Shown piece by piece: positions 43,672 to 52,758 of a DNA stretch of 64,000 nucleotides. The stretch spans positions 1 to 64,000 of the forward strand of contig NZ_JQKI01000034.1 in NCBI RefSeq assembly GCF_000745965.1. The letters are read 5' to 3'. The position numbers and the translations under genes are program-made. Numbering within the stretch: the stretch's first letter is position 1; each line of letters begins with the position of its first letter. The stretch comes from Edaphobacter aggregans DSM 19364. GTDB taxonomy: Bacteria > Acidobacteriota > Terriglobia > Terriglobales > Acidobacteriaceae. Below the pieces are notes generated by a model. It searched no databases. It saw only the letters and a list, made by a program, of their open reading frames with translations, and had not been told where the DNA came from.

Positions 43672-43945
43672 ATGGATATCCATCTTCGCCCCGAGTTGGA
43701 AGAACAGATCCGGCAAGACATTCAGCGCGGTCCCTACCAGACCGTCGATGAATTCATAGAGCGGGCGGTGAGCCTGCTGCACGAGCAGGAGACGTGGCTT
43801 GCCTCCCATCTGCGATGAAATTGCGGGAAAGATCGAAGAGGGCTGGAACGCCGCAGTCCGAGGCGAGTTGGCGAGCGACAAGGAAGTACAGGCTCACATG
43901 CAGGATAGAAAGCGCGCCTGGAGTGAGCAACAACGCCCGGCATGA
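43672..43945 (+). pseudogene. parD: ParD-type antitoxin gene with a one-base frameshift
   Basis: From the ATG at 43672 the first frame gives the ParD fold (MDIHLRPELEEQIRQDIQRG, VDEFIERAVSLLHEQE) and stops early after ASHLR near 43816. The expected C-terminus (DEIAGKIEEGWNAAVRGELA) continues in the next frame to a stop at 43943-43945. One extra C near 43813 explains this. The restored gene overlaps parE by 4 bp, the normal layout of the module. The antitoxin would lose its toxin-binding tail. Confidence 0.78.
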
Positions 43946-44248
43946 GTTCGTATCTCCTCACCCCTCAAGCCGAGCATGACTTGTTCGCCCGTATGGTCCT
44001 ATATCGCCCAGGACAATATTGAAGCCGCAGACAGAGTGGAAGCGCAGATCTACGCCGCGTGTGGCTTTCTGGCCTCCGCCCCGCAAGCTGGGCACGTCCG
44101 CCGCGACCTGACGGCTCGGCCTGTATGTTTCTGGACCGTGCCGCGTTTCCCAAACTATTTCATCGTGTACGATCCAGCCTCCAGCCCGCTACGAATCATC
44201 CGTATCCTTCACGGAGCACTCGATATTCCCCGTTACCTCACCGAATAG
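43942..44248 (+). pseudogene. parE: ParE/RelE-family toxin gene with a one-base frameshift
   Basis: The start MSSYLLTPQAEHDLF is in one frame, and the rest (VWSYIAQDNIEAADRVEAQ, AGHVRRDLT, FWTVPRFPNYFIVYDP, IIRILHGALDI) in another. One extra C in the run GCCC near 43990 accounts for the shift. ParE-type toxins poison DNA gyrase. With both antitoxin and toxin broken the module looks inactive, unless these are sequencing errors. Confidence 0.78.
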
Positions 44249-44631
44249 ACTCTAGCGACCAGTTCGGCACCTTCTGATCGGTGAGGTCGCAGCGACGGAT
44301 CGGCCGAGACGGGCATGCAAGCGCCAAAATGCCAACGCAGACGCCTGCAGAACCACAATATCTTGTGGAACCTCAAGAACTCGTAGCGCGGAGCAGGCTT
44401 TCTTTCCTTATTTTTCAATAGTTTACGAGTGGATCCGGGATTGCTACCGATCAGGGCAGCGCGGAGTCGGGGTGTCGGCATACTCCTTTGATCGACAACC
44501 ATTCACGACACCACAGGCCGCCGCTACACCCCGTATTCGAACTGAACGGGGGCGGAAATAGAGTGCTTGCTCCTTAATAAAGGAGCGCTTCCCAGCTTCT
44601 CGCGGTCGAGTGTCAGGCAGAGGCTAAGCCA
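44249..44631 (+). other. Non-coding gap of ~380 bp
   Basis: No gene supported; the antisense frame at 44233-44502 has no recognisable family and no start signal. The last 60 bp before 44632 should hold the promoter of the HTH/S24-like gene. I see no repeat or hairpin of note. Confidence 0.4.
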
Positions 44632-45447
44632 ATGAGTGAGATTGGACGTAGGTTATTGATCATCCGCAAACAGCGCAAGCTTTCACTCCGGCAGGTGGAA
44701 AAGCTTACCGCGACGATTTCGGATAGGTACAGCGACAAGTCACGTAGCATTTCGGCCAGTTGGCTCGGCAGGATCGAACGGGAAGCTCACTCGATCGCCC
44801 ATAAGAAACTGGAGTCGCTCAAAGAGGTTTACGGAGTGTCGCACGAAGAACTCACCGACGAGGCGATTCCCGAAGACGAGGCCACGCACCTACTTCATTC
44901 CCATTTTCCCGATATACCTGCGGCGGTTCTCAAGGGGCTGACTAGTTTCGGAGATCCACTGTTGCCACCCGAAAGCTGGTTCGCCTACTTTCCCCTGACG
45001 ACACTCCTGCCACCCCTCTCGATAGCTGATAGAAGCGGTTACTCCCCCAGTCGAAAACGCTCGCGCAATGCAGAGCATGTATACGGCATCCTCGGTGCGA
45101 GCGACAACACGCTGGTTCCATTCGTGCAACCGGGAGCAATCGTGGAGATCGATTCGTCGATCCATAAAGTCGAATCGGGCAAAGTCTTCCGCTCTATCTT
45201 TGAACGCTCCATCTACTTTCTGCGCTCTCACGATGGCTACCATTGCGGCTGGTGTGAACTAGACATTGAACGGGAATGGCTCACGCTGGTGCCTTCGGCG
45301 ATGAGTATCGGGTCCCACCGGAAATGGCGATACAGGCAAGAGGTGGAGGTCGTCGGCATAGTGAATCGTGTCCTGACCAGGTTGGGGTTTCCCAAAGATC
45401 CCAGCTTCGGCTACATGTCCCCTGACGAAAATTCCAATTCGACCTGA
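44632..45447 (+). CDS. HTH regulator with S24/LexA-like C-terminal domain
   Basis: 271 residues. An XRE-like HTH occupies about residues 5-65 (IGRRLLIIRKQRKLSLRQVEKL, ISASWLGRIERE). The C-terminal domain carries a LexA/S24-like segment (DNTLVPFVQPGAIVEID). The catalytic Ser of S24 enzymes is replaced by Thr (NTL), so self-cleavage is unlikely. A paralogue with the same design is at 51357. Probably a repressor responding to a ligand or partner; target unknown. Confidence 0.72.
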   Translation: MSEIGRRLLIIRKQRKLSLRQVEKLTATISDRYSDKSRSISASWLGRIEREAHSIAHKKLESLKEVYGVSHEELTDEAIPEDEATHLLHSHFPDIPAAVLKGLTSFGDPLLPPESWFAYFPLTTLLPPLSIADRSGYSPSRKRSRNAEHVYGILGASDNTLVPFVQPGAIVEIDSSIHKVESGKVFRSIFERSIYFLRSHDGYHCGWCELDIEREWLTLVPSAMSIGSHRKWRYRQEVEVVGIVNRVLTRLGFPKDPSFGYMSPDENSNST

Positions 45448-45545
45448 TCGGCCATTCTCCATTGAGGAGGAAATCCCATCAGACAACGGGACGCTGAAAG
45501 CGCCGTTCAGACCTCCCCAGATCAATTCAGTAAAGGCAGGTTCCC

Positions 45546-46469
45546 ATGCAGAGCAAGAATCCATTGGAAGTGAACATTCTGATCGTTGTCATTGCACAGG
45601 AAGGTAACTTCATCCGAGCTTCAAGGAAGTTGGGTATTACACCACCTTCGCTAACAAGAAGGGTTTCGTCTCTTGAGAGGAGCATCGGAGTAAAGCTCTT
45701 CGACAGATCGACACGGAATGTACAACTGACCACAGCGGGAAGACTCTTTGTTCAGGAGTCCTCCATCTCCATCATGCATGCCGAACGCGCCTGGGATCTT
45801 GCCCGATTTCAGGCACAGATTGAGATTGGCCCTTACCGCATAGGCTATTCACCCTACACCCACAGTGCATTCTTGCCGCTCCTAAACGGATTGAGTCCAG
45901 TGCGTCATCCTCCTGGTGATGAGCCTTCCGGGATCGTGCTTGAGACCGCGAACACGTTGGAGTTGGTGGAGCGCGTCCTGCGAGGGAAACTTCACGCCGC
46001 GTTGGGCGTTGGTCCAATTTCGGACCGGGATCTGTGGGTACAGCGGGTTGGCCGGGAAGGATTCTCCGTTTGCTTGCCGAGGAACCATCGACTAGCTCAA
46101 AAGGTCGGCGTGACTGCGCACGATCTTGATCGTGAGATGGTCTTCTGGATGCCTCGATCATTGCAGCCTCGCTACTATGGGCGGGTAATGAAGTACATCG
46201 GTAATCTGGGAGTGCAACCCCTCTTCCGAGAGGTCAAGAGTGAAGCTCACGCTCTCGAATTCGCTGCCCATGGCTTCGGCATTGCTCTGCTGCCCCGTTC
46301 TGCCGCCCACATCACTCATGCGGGAACCGTCTTCAAGCCGCTGACTGATCGCTACCTTAGCATCGAGACCCTCCTGTTCATGCGACGCGATCAGAGGTAC
46401 GGCGACCTCAAGGATTTAGTCGATGATCTCTTCTCTCGGCTTTTGGCTCTCAAGATCGAAATCAACTAG
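45546..46469 (+). CDS. LysR-type transcriptional regulator
   Basis: 307 residues. The N-terminal winged HTH is standard (ILIVVIAQEGNFIRASRKLGITPPSLTRRVSSLERSIGVKLFDRSTRNVQLTTAG). A periplasmic-binding-like effector domain follows (YRIGYSPYTHSAFLPLL, GFGIALLPRSAAH). Length is typical. It is not next to an obvious metabolic operon, so its target and co-inducer cannot be named. No divergent partner gene is seen. Confidence 0.9.
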   Translation: MQSKNPLEVNILIVVIAQEGNFIRASRKLGITPPSLTRRVSSLERSIGVKLFDRSTRNVQLTTAGRLFVQESSISIMHAERAWDLARFQAQIEIGPYRIGYSPYTHSAFLPLLNGLSPVRHPPGDEPSGIVLETANTLELVERVLRGKLHAALGVGPISDRDLWVQRVGREGFSVCLPRNHRLAQKVGVTAHDLDREMVFWMPRSLQPRYYGRVMKYIGNLGVQPLFREVKSEAHALEFAAHGFGIALLPRSAAHITHAGTVFKPLTDRYLSIETLLFMRRDQRYGDLKDLVDDLFSRLLALKIEIN

Positions 46470-46530
46470 AGCCGACGCCCCTGTAGGACAGAATTTTTTC
46501 CCGATCTACAAACTGCTTCGGAGAATATCT

Positions 46531-47151
46531 ATGCGCAGATTCTTTCTCATCTCCCTTGCAGGCGCTGTATTCCTCACCGCCTGCGACGACGTCAAGAAAC
46601 CCAGCGACGGCAATTTCAGAAAAGCGATCAACCAGCATCTTGAAAAACATGGGAAAGCCTGTACCTGGCTAGGCCGTCCATTTCCAGTCGATGCTTCCGA
46701 ACCTGAGCAGAGGCTCCAGTCGGGTACCGGCGCCCAGATGGCAGTTTTGGAGGCGGCCGGTCTGGTTCATTCTTCAGACACTGTCGCTGCTACTCCTGGC
46801 ATCTTCGGCCCGGGTGCGCCTCGGCGCGTGAAGCGATATGAACCGACCGAGGGTGGCAACAAATATCTTAAGCAGGTTCCCGGCGTTCTCAGCCAGAGCG
46901 CTGGCTTCTGCTATGGAGGTAAGACGGTCGATTCAATTGTGAAATGGACGGAGCCTGTGACGATGGGAGTGGGTTCGCAGAGCGAGGTTACCTACACCTA
47001 TAAGATCGCAAACCTCGCGCCTTGGGCGGAACGACCCGATGTACAGCGCGAGTTCGGAGACATTCGAACGACAGTAAGCGGAATATCGAAGTCGAATGAG
47101 ATTGCGGGACTACAGTTGACCAACCAAGGCTGGGAAGTTCCGAGCCAATGA
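46531..47151 (+). CDS. Lipoprotein of unknown function
   Basis: 206 residues from the ATG at 46531 (GGAGAA upstream). A lipoprotein signal with lipobox LTAC (about residues 14-17) predicts membrane anchoring. The mature part has no family I can name with certainty. Its segments KAINQHLEKHGKACTWLGRPFPVD and SEVTYTYKIANLAPWAERPDVQ suggest a globular periplasmic domain. It lies alone between a LysR gene and the dinB remnant. Confidence 0.7.
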   Translation: MRRFFLISLAGAVFLTACDDVKKPSDGNFRKAINQHLEKHGKACTWLGRPFPVDASEPEQRLQSGTGAQMAVLEAAGLVHSSDTVAATPGIFGPGAPRRVKRYEPTEGGNKYLKQVPGVLSQSAGFCYGGKTVDSIVKWTEPVTMGVGSQSEVTYTYKIANLAPWAERPDVQREFGDIRTTVSGISKSNEIAGLQLTNQGWEVPSQ

Positions 47152-47304
47152 AGCGACCAACGGCAGATAACGATTGCGGAGGCTCAGCCCGGTTCTCAGA
47201 CTGATGCCGTTCGGAAGATCACAAATACATTGCTCGTCACTCAACACGCTCCCTATCATAGGCGAATACAAGGCGAACACTCAATGCCTCAATTTGGATA
47301 GCTT

Positions 47305-48427
47305 ATGAGCGGAACGGCAACACCGCGAAAATCGTTCACGTAGACATGGACGCGTTCTATGCTTCTGTCGAACAGCGCGACGATCCGCACCTGCGCGGCA
47401 GGCCTGTTGTTGTCGCATGGAAAGGCAACAGGTCTGTTGTATGCGCCGCTTCTTATGAGGCGAGAAAGTTCGGTGTCCGCTCGGCGATGCCAGCAGTTCG
47501 CGCAGAACGCTTGTGCCCTGAAGCCATCTTCGTGCCTCCCGATTTCACGCGGAGCAAGGCCGCATCCACCGCGGCGCGCGAGATCTTCCAACGCCATACT
47601 GATCTCATCGAACCACTTTCGCTCGATGAAGCCTATTTGGATGTGCGGAAAACAAGACGAACTTAGCCACGGCAACCCGCGTCGCGAAAACGATCCGCGA
47701 GCAAATCCGCGAGGAACTGCAACTGACCGCTTCGGCGGGTGTCGCCCCAAACAAATTCCTTGCAAAGATTGCATCCGACTGGCGCAAGCCGGACGGACTC
47801 TTCGTCATTCGGCCCCAAGAAGTACAGGATCTTCTTCTTCCCCTTCCGGTGGGTCGCATTCCTGGGGTCGGTCAGGTCACGGAGAGCCGCATGAGAGCAG
47901 TCGGTATTGCTACAGTTGGTGATCTATACCGCCTGGAGTTGTCTGATCTCGAAAATCACTTCGGCAGCTACGGCACTCGCCTCTACCAGCTCGCCCGCGG
48001 CATCGATTACAATCGTGTTGTCGCGAACCGCGTGAGCAAGTCAATCTCTGCCGAAGATACCTTCCACGTCGATATACCCCTCGCGGAAACCGAGCAGCAG
48101 ATTCGGCTCGTGGAGCGAAGACAGTCGTACTCAAGCTCAAAACGAAAGAATTCAAATTCGCTCACACGAAGTGTCACTCCTTCCGTCCCGCCATCATCGT
48201 GTGACGAACTGACTAAGATTGCGATCGCTTTACGAGAACGAGTCGAGCTCGGACCAAAGCAGCTCTTCCGTTTAGTCGGATCGGGCTCAGCAACTTTCAA
48301 CTTGATGCGGAGTCCCCACTTTTTGAGAGCGGAGACGCCACGGCGAATGCGGAGCTATCGATTTAGTTCGCGGCAGGACGGTTCTCTTCCACGGAAGGAT
48401 CGCTTACCTCTAGCCAGCCTAGGATAG
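47305..48427 (+). pseudogene. dinB: Decayed DNA polymerase IV (dinB)
   Basis: Y-family polymerase pieces lie in order over several frames. IVHVDMDAFYASVEQRDDP and SVVCAASYEARKFGVRSAMP come first, then LSLDEAYLD (catalytic acidic residues), then NLATATRVAKTIREQI and TASAGVAPNKFLAKIASDWRKPDG, then IPGVGQVTESRMRAVGI, then LTRSVTPSVPPSSCDEL. Shifts lie near 47327 (a missing A), near 47648, and around 48110-48160, where some 18 expected codons before KTVVLKLKTKEF seem deleted. It is inactive unless re-sequenced otherwise. Confidence 0.82.
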
Positions 48428-48786
48428 CCGTCGCAGGAGCTCACGTTGTTCCTCGCGAATATATTCACTTGCCGCGCTCATCGAGAACCAGCGGCCGCGA
48501 TCAACTTCAGAGATTTCGAGGCGACGCCCGGAACGCGGCGGCCATTCGATCTCGCATGTGTTACTCGTCAATTTGGCTGGGTCGCAGTCACCCTGGAACG
48601 CCCATGCGTTTACGACCTTACCGCTCTTCTGTTTGATCGAGCCTAGATCGACGAATTGCCCGGTTGCCTGAAAGCCTGTCTCCTCTTCGAACTCGCGTCG
48701 CGCCGCGACAAGCGGATCATATTCACCTTTGGGAATCGTCCACGCGCCTTTGTCTTTCTTGGCCCGGAGAGGTCCTCCCGGATGAA

Positions 48787-49904
48787 CTAGTGCTTTGACC
48801 GCGTAATTGTGTAGTGAAGCGTGCGACGTGCCTGACGGCGTGTGAACTTCCACTGGATGGTGATCCGGTCACGGTTGACGCGGCGCTCCCAGGCGCGAGC
48901 CTGTTTGCGCAACGCGGCGATGTTTCCGATTCGGCGTTTGCCCAGGCACTGGCGGCTGAACAGGCTGACCTCCATCTCCGCCTGATTCAGCCAGCTGCCG
49001 CGTTTCGGGGTGTAGTGGACCGTGAATCGGTTCCACAACCAAGCCCCAGCTTTCACCCCGAACCGTTCCACCAGCGCCTTTCGGGTATGCGTGGAAAGGT
49101 TGTCCATCACCAGGTGGATGGTGTCAGCTTCGGGATAACGGGCGGCGATCTCCAGCAGGTAATCGGCGAACTCGGCTGAGCAGCGCGTCGGCGTCACCTT
49201 GGTGAAGTGCCGTCCAGCCTTGGGCTCGACGCCGCAAAACACGTTGGCGGTTCCACAACGCTTGTATTCGTAGTCGCGCCGCGCAACCTGTCCAGGCCGC
49301 ATCGGGATCAGGGCGCGGATGTCCTCATGCAGTACCACCGGCTTCTCGTCGATGCAAACCACCGGCGCACTCGCCGAGAGCGGATTTTCATAAACCTCCA
49401 GCACATCTTCCATGCGTTCGATGTACTGCTCATCCAGCTTCGCCACGCACCACATTTTTTTCCCGCCACGGCTTCAGGTCGTGGCTTTCCAGCAACACCC
49501 GAATCGTCTCCCGCCCAACTCGAGGAACCAGCCTGCCGCCGGATCGCTTCTTCGGTCAGCAGCCGCACGGTCCAGCGGGCTCGCCCTTCCGGCGGCGGCG
49601 AGCACGCCACGGCGATGATGCGTTGCCGCTGCTCCTAATCCAACGCCTGAGCTTTTCCAGGACGCGAGGCGTCGAACAACGCCCGCTCCAGCCCGCCCTC
49701 AAGATACCGTTTGCCGATCTGCCACACCGCCTTGGCCGACAGACCAAGGTTGGCGCCCACCGCAGCTGTGGACCACCCATCATCCATCTGCCGCAGTGCC
49801 AGACCACGCAGCACCGTGCGTACCGGTTGCAAGCCCCCGCTCAATAACTTATCCAATTGCTGGCGATCTCGCCGTGAAAGTTCAATACCCAGCCCTCTGC
49901 CCAT
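48787..49904 (-). pseudogene. IS630 transposase, broken by a nonsense codon and two one-base shifts
   Basis: Minus strand from 49904: HTH part (AVWQIGKRYLEGGLERALFDASRPGKAQALD), then TAG at ~49637, then EQRQRIIAVACSPPPEGRARWTVRLL in the same frame. Shifts follow near 49535 (an extra C) and at an A7 run near 49460, after which the catalytic domain is intact: VVCIDEKP, HLVMDNLSTH and KRGSWLNQAEME (D-D-E). IS630 elements can use programmed frameshifting at A-runs, but the in-frame stop suggests decay. The clean target site suggests the insertion itself is not very old. Confidence 0.82.
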
Positions 49905-49979
49905 GCCTTAGTCATAAGGCCAGATACTTCTCCTGCCAAGTGTCTATGTTTGTTACTTATATATGCGGTCATGCTACTA
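48788..49979 (-). mobile_element. IS630-family insertion sequence with TA target duplication
   Basis: The element is bounded by TA at 48788-48789 and 49978-49979. Its imperfect inverted ends share TGACCGC (left GTGCTTTGACCGC, right on the minus strand GTAGCATGACCGC). Its length, ~1.19 kb, and a DDE transposase gene fit IS630/Tc1-mariner. It interrupts a NUDIX gene inside a Leu codon (CTA). Confidence 0.88.
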
Positions 49980-50043
49980 GAAAGACCTCCAATTGACCAT
50001 TCAATTTGCTAAAGATTAAAAGACCCGCACTGCGTTTGGGCAT

Positions 50044-50627
50044 CCGTGATCACTCCGAACCGAAAAGACATATCTGAGGGTCTGACTTCGGCTTTGGCGC
50101 GGGTTGCTTCCACTGTAAATTTGACCTCGTCAGTTGAGGCGCGTCGCAACCTGGTGATCAGGGAGTGATCTGTACCACACTACTATCTTCTAAATCCGAG
50201 ACGCTTAGGACAAAAGCAAACGGCTGGGAATCACGGTGTATCATTCACGACGGGATTGTTGTATCGGAGAGCGCGTCCTACTGTGAGGGAGGACTGGGCT
50301 GCAGCGACATAGCAATCAGTAGGAAGGAAACTAAGTAACACGGCAATGCCCCTTTTGGGGTATGTCGCTACCTGCAAATTCTACATAGCTTCTCAGCGTA
50401 TCGACTGTAGATACCGTGCATTGCACTTCTTGCAAAACGAGGTCTCTCAATCTATGAGCAATTGTCTTGTGGCTCTCACCGTTCATCGAGGGACGATCGC
50501 GCTTTCACCGACTAACTCACAACTTGTAACCCTCATTAGAGTCAGATGACCTCAAACACCTATGCCTTTCCTATGCTATGTAGGCTCATCGCGCTAAACG
50601 CCTCTTTTAAGCGATCTGTCATCAATA
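50044..50627 (+). other. Non-coding gap of ~580 bp
   Basis: No gene supported; the frame at 50346-50549 has no family features or ribosome-binding site. The part nearest 50043 is the upstream region of the NUDIX gene (minus strand). The right part merges into an IS110 remnant. No clear repeat or terminator seen. Confidence 0.4.
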
Positions 50628-50939
50628 AATCCTGGAGTTTGCGGCCTTCGTGGGCCTTGTTCCACGACAGTACTCGACTGGCGGCAAGGCACGACTATGA
50701 GCATCAGCAAGCGCGGTAACTGCTACCTTCGCAAGCTCCTCATCCACGGTGCGCGTGCGGCTGTCGTGCGCATGAAGCGGGAACGTGCCCCCTTCGGAGG
50801 CTGGCTGAGCGGACTGGAGCAGAGAGCGCCTCGTAACGTCGTCGTTACCGCTACCGCCAACAAGTTGGCCCGGATCGCCTGGGCCGTCCTATCCAGTGGA
50901 GACCCGTACAGGCCGCTCACGATAGCCACTCCCGCCTGA
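50628..50939 (+). pseudogene. IS110-family transposase remnant (C-terminal part)
   Basis: The frame starting near 50628 encodes LEFAAFVGLVPRQYSTGGKARL, then a one-base shift near 50696, then SISKRGNCYLRKLLIHGARAAV and FGGWLSGLEQRAPRNVVVTATANKLARIAWAVL. This is the transposase_20 C-terminal domain of IS110/IS116/IS902 proteins. The N-terminal RuvC-like DEDD domain is missing, so it is a dead fragment. Confidence 0.85.
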
Positions 50940-51356
50940 TCAACAACAGATAACCCGTGGGATGCAGCTGCGTCCCCAGACACAACACAAGCTTCCCACC
51001 GAGGTCTGCACCAGAACAGCGAAGACGAACGAACAGTCACAACGGCGTGCCTGAAATCTGCTTCCGACAATGGTCTTCACGGCCGTTCGGCTTATAAGAA
51101 CAGGCACGCGCGAAACTCATCATGGCCAGGAGAACACGCCCCACAAAAAGGCGGATACATTGACGCAGACTGCTCTCGTCCATCCGCTTTCCTCTTGCAG
51201 TCGTGCGGCGGACCATAACATTGTCGTAATAACCAACGAATGTCGGAATGTTAGGATAGCTTTATTCGAAAATAACCCCATCCAGATTTTATTGAAAGAT
51301 CAGTCCCGCAGCGGACGCTGTCGGGGTTGCGCTCCGAACCGTAGCGAGGAATTCGA
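50940..51356 (+). other. Gap after the IS110 remnant
   Basis: No gene supported. The first ~150 bp probably are the 3' non-coding end of the IS110 remnant. The AT-rich stretch around 51225-51300 should contain the promoter of the regulator at 51357. No palindrome of note was seen. Confidence 0.4.
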
Positions 51357-52151
51357 ATGGCCACGAATGGTTCTACTGCTGTCCTTACCCGTACTGGCAC
51401 CACCTTGGTTTCAAGCGATGGAATTGGAACACAGCTTCGCGCCGCCCGGTTGAGATTGGAGTTGACGCTCCGTGAGGTTGAAGAGCGTAGCCTTCTTCTC
51501 GGTCAGCAATGGGGCAATCCCGCGTATCGCATATCCGCTAGCTGGCTCAATCGAGTCGAACGAGAAAAAGGAGGGCTTTCCGCAACCAAACTGATTGTGC
51601 TGTCCTATATCTATAATCTGACGCCGGATCAGATGCTTTCACTTTGCCCGAAGACAACAGACACGGCAGCTCAGCTCGTGCCGATCCCCAGCTCCAATGC
51701 TACGCTTCTGCTTCACGCAGGCCCGTTGGAAGACCACGCAAGGCTCTGGGTTCCAGACAAGCTGATCACTGAACCCCCGCCCGAAGAAACTACGCTCTTA
51801 CCATCAAACGATGTAGTCCTGCCTTCTCACTTCCGCCGCGGAGTGATCGGACGCAGAGACAGGACGATGGAGCCGATGATTCTCCCTGGGGCAATTGTAC
51901 TTGTAGATATCCAGAGGCGTGCCATCGTCGGCAGAAGAGAGTGGACGAACGAATTTGAACGTCCCATCTACTTTCTCTTTACCCGAAAGGGGTATCACTT
52001 TGGCTTTTGCGACCTCGACAGAAAGTCAGAATGGCTGACATTGGTCCCCCACGCGCTGTCGCCGGAGCCCAGGGACATGCGCTGGAGATATAGGAAAGAA
52101 GTGGAAGTCATCGGCACTATCGTGGGAGTCTTCACGCGCCGCGCTGCCTGA
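51357..52151 (+). CDS. HTH regulator with S24/LexA-like domain (paralogue of the gene at 44632)
   Basis: 264 residues. HTH region: IGTQLRAARLRLELTLREVEERSL and ISASWLNRVEREKGGLSATKL. C-terminal S24-like segment: DRTMEPMILPGAIVLVDI, where the usual catalytic Ser is Thr, as in the paralogue. The two proteins share ISASWL-RIERE/RVERE and the endings W-RYR-EVEV-GI. AGGAATT precedes the ATG. Non-cleaving repressor function is inferred. Confidence 0.72.
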   Translation: MATNGSTAVLTRTGTTLVSSDGIGTQLRAARLRLELTLREVEERSLLLGQQWGNPAYRISASWLNRVEREKGGLSATKLIVLSYIYNLTPDQMLSLCPKTTDTAAQLVPIPSSNATLLLHAGPLEDHARLWVPDKLITEPPPEETTLLPSNDVVLPSHFRRGVIGRRDRTMEPMILPGAIVLVDIQRRAIVGRREWTNEFERPIYFLFTRKGYHFGFCDLDRKSEWLTLVPHALSPEPRDMRWRYRKEVEVIGTIVGVFTRRAA

Positions 52152-52185
52152 AGCTCGTAAGAGTAGACGGGATCGGGCGACGCAG

Positions 52186-52758
52186 CTAGATAACTCGTTG
52201 TAGCTCCGCAAGCTGGGGCAATCGGCACTGGTCATAAAGCGCAAGCACTCGCCGCGTCATCAAGTAGTAGGTCGCTATCGCCCGTTGACCATACTCTGCA
52301 AAGGCAGATTCGAGTGTGCCATTCTTCTCGGCCGCTCTGAGGCGCCCAAGGTGCCACTCGATCTCTCTCGCATTCGACCTCAGATCCTCGGCGACGGCAA
52401 GAGCTTCCGGGTACCATTGTTGAACGTAGAATGCCAGATCAATCAAGACTGCACAATTCTGCTCTAATACCTCGAGACCTTTCAATCCGCCGACAAGATT
52501 TGGAATATCCGAAGGATCGAGGTCCGAAGGATCTTCGGGAGACTTCCGCTCGCCTGACTCATCGACAAGATCCAGCGCAATCGTAGCGATGCTGTCGCTG
52601 TCTACGGAAGCCAGTCGCCGTAGCAGGTCTTCCCATCTACCGTACGGGTACTTTTTGGCGCGCCGCGCGCGCAGAAAGTAATAGCCCCCAATCGCAGCCA
52701 TTGCGACGAGAAAAACCGCGACAACAATAAAGAAGTAGATACTGCGAGAGGTCATCAT
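52186..52758 (-). CDS. Single-pass membrane protein of unknown function
   Basis: 190 residues. An N-terminal membrane anchor (YFFIVVAVFLVAMAAIGGYYFL) is followed by a basic cluster (RARRAKKYPYGRW) and a helical cytoplasmic domain (ALAVAEDLRSNAREIEWHLGRLRAAEKNGTLESAF). No family recognised. Its start overlaps the stop of the upstream multi-pass membrane protein by 4 bp, so they form an operon. Confidence 0.65.
   Translation of the reverse strand: MMTSRSIYFFIVVAVFLVAMAAIGGYYFLRARRAKKYPYGRWEDLLRRLASVDSDSIATIALDLVDESGERKSPEDPSDLDPSDIPNLVGGLKGLEVLEQNCAVLIDLAFYVQQWYPEALAVAEDLRSNAREIEWHLGRLRAAEKNGTLESAFAEYGQRAIATYYLMTRRVLALYDQCRLPQLAELQRVI

Larger units (their letters stand above)
48419..50043 (-). 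pseudogene. NUDIX hydrolase gene split by an IS630-type insertion
   Basis: The 3' exon (48419-48787) encodes LVHPGGPLRAKKDKGAWTIP and the Nudix core RREFEEETGF. The first 22 codons lie beyond the insertion at 49978-50043 (ATG at 50043; MPKRSAGLLIF and NGQLEVFL). Removing the element and one TA copy restores a continuous 144-residue protein with the expected N-terminus of DNA-repair-type NUDIX proteins. The 3' half alone reads into the element, so a fusion of about 144 residues is open but begins in transposon sequence. Function is probably lost. Confidence 0.88.

Noticed and set aside
44233..44502. Minus-strand frame of 89 codons
   Set aside because: No family, no ribosome-binding site, and it overlaps the parE end.
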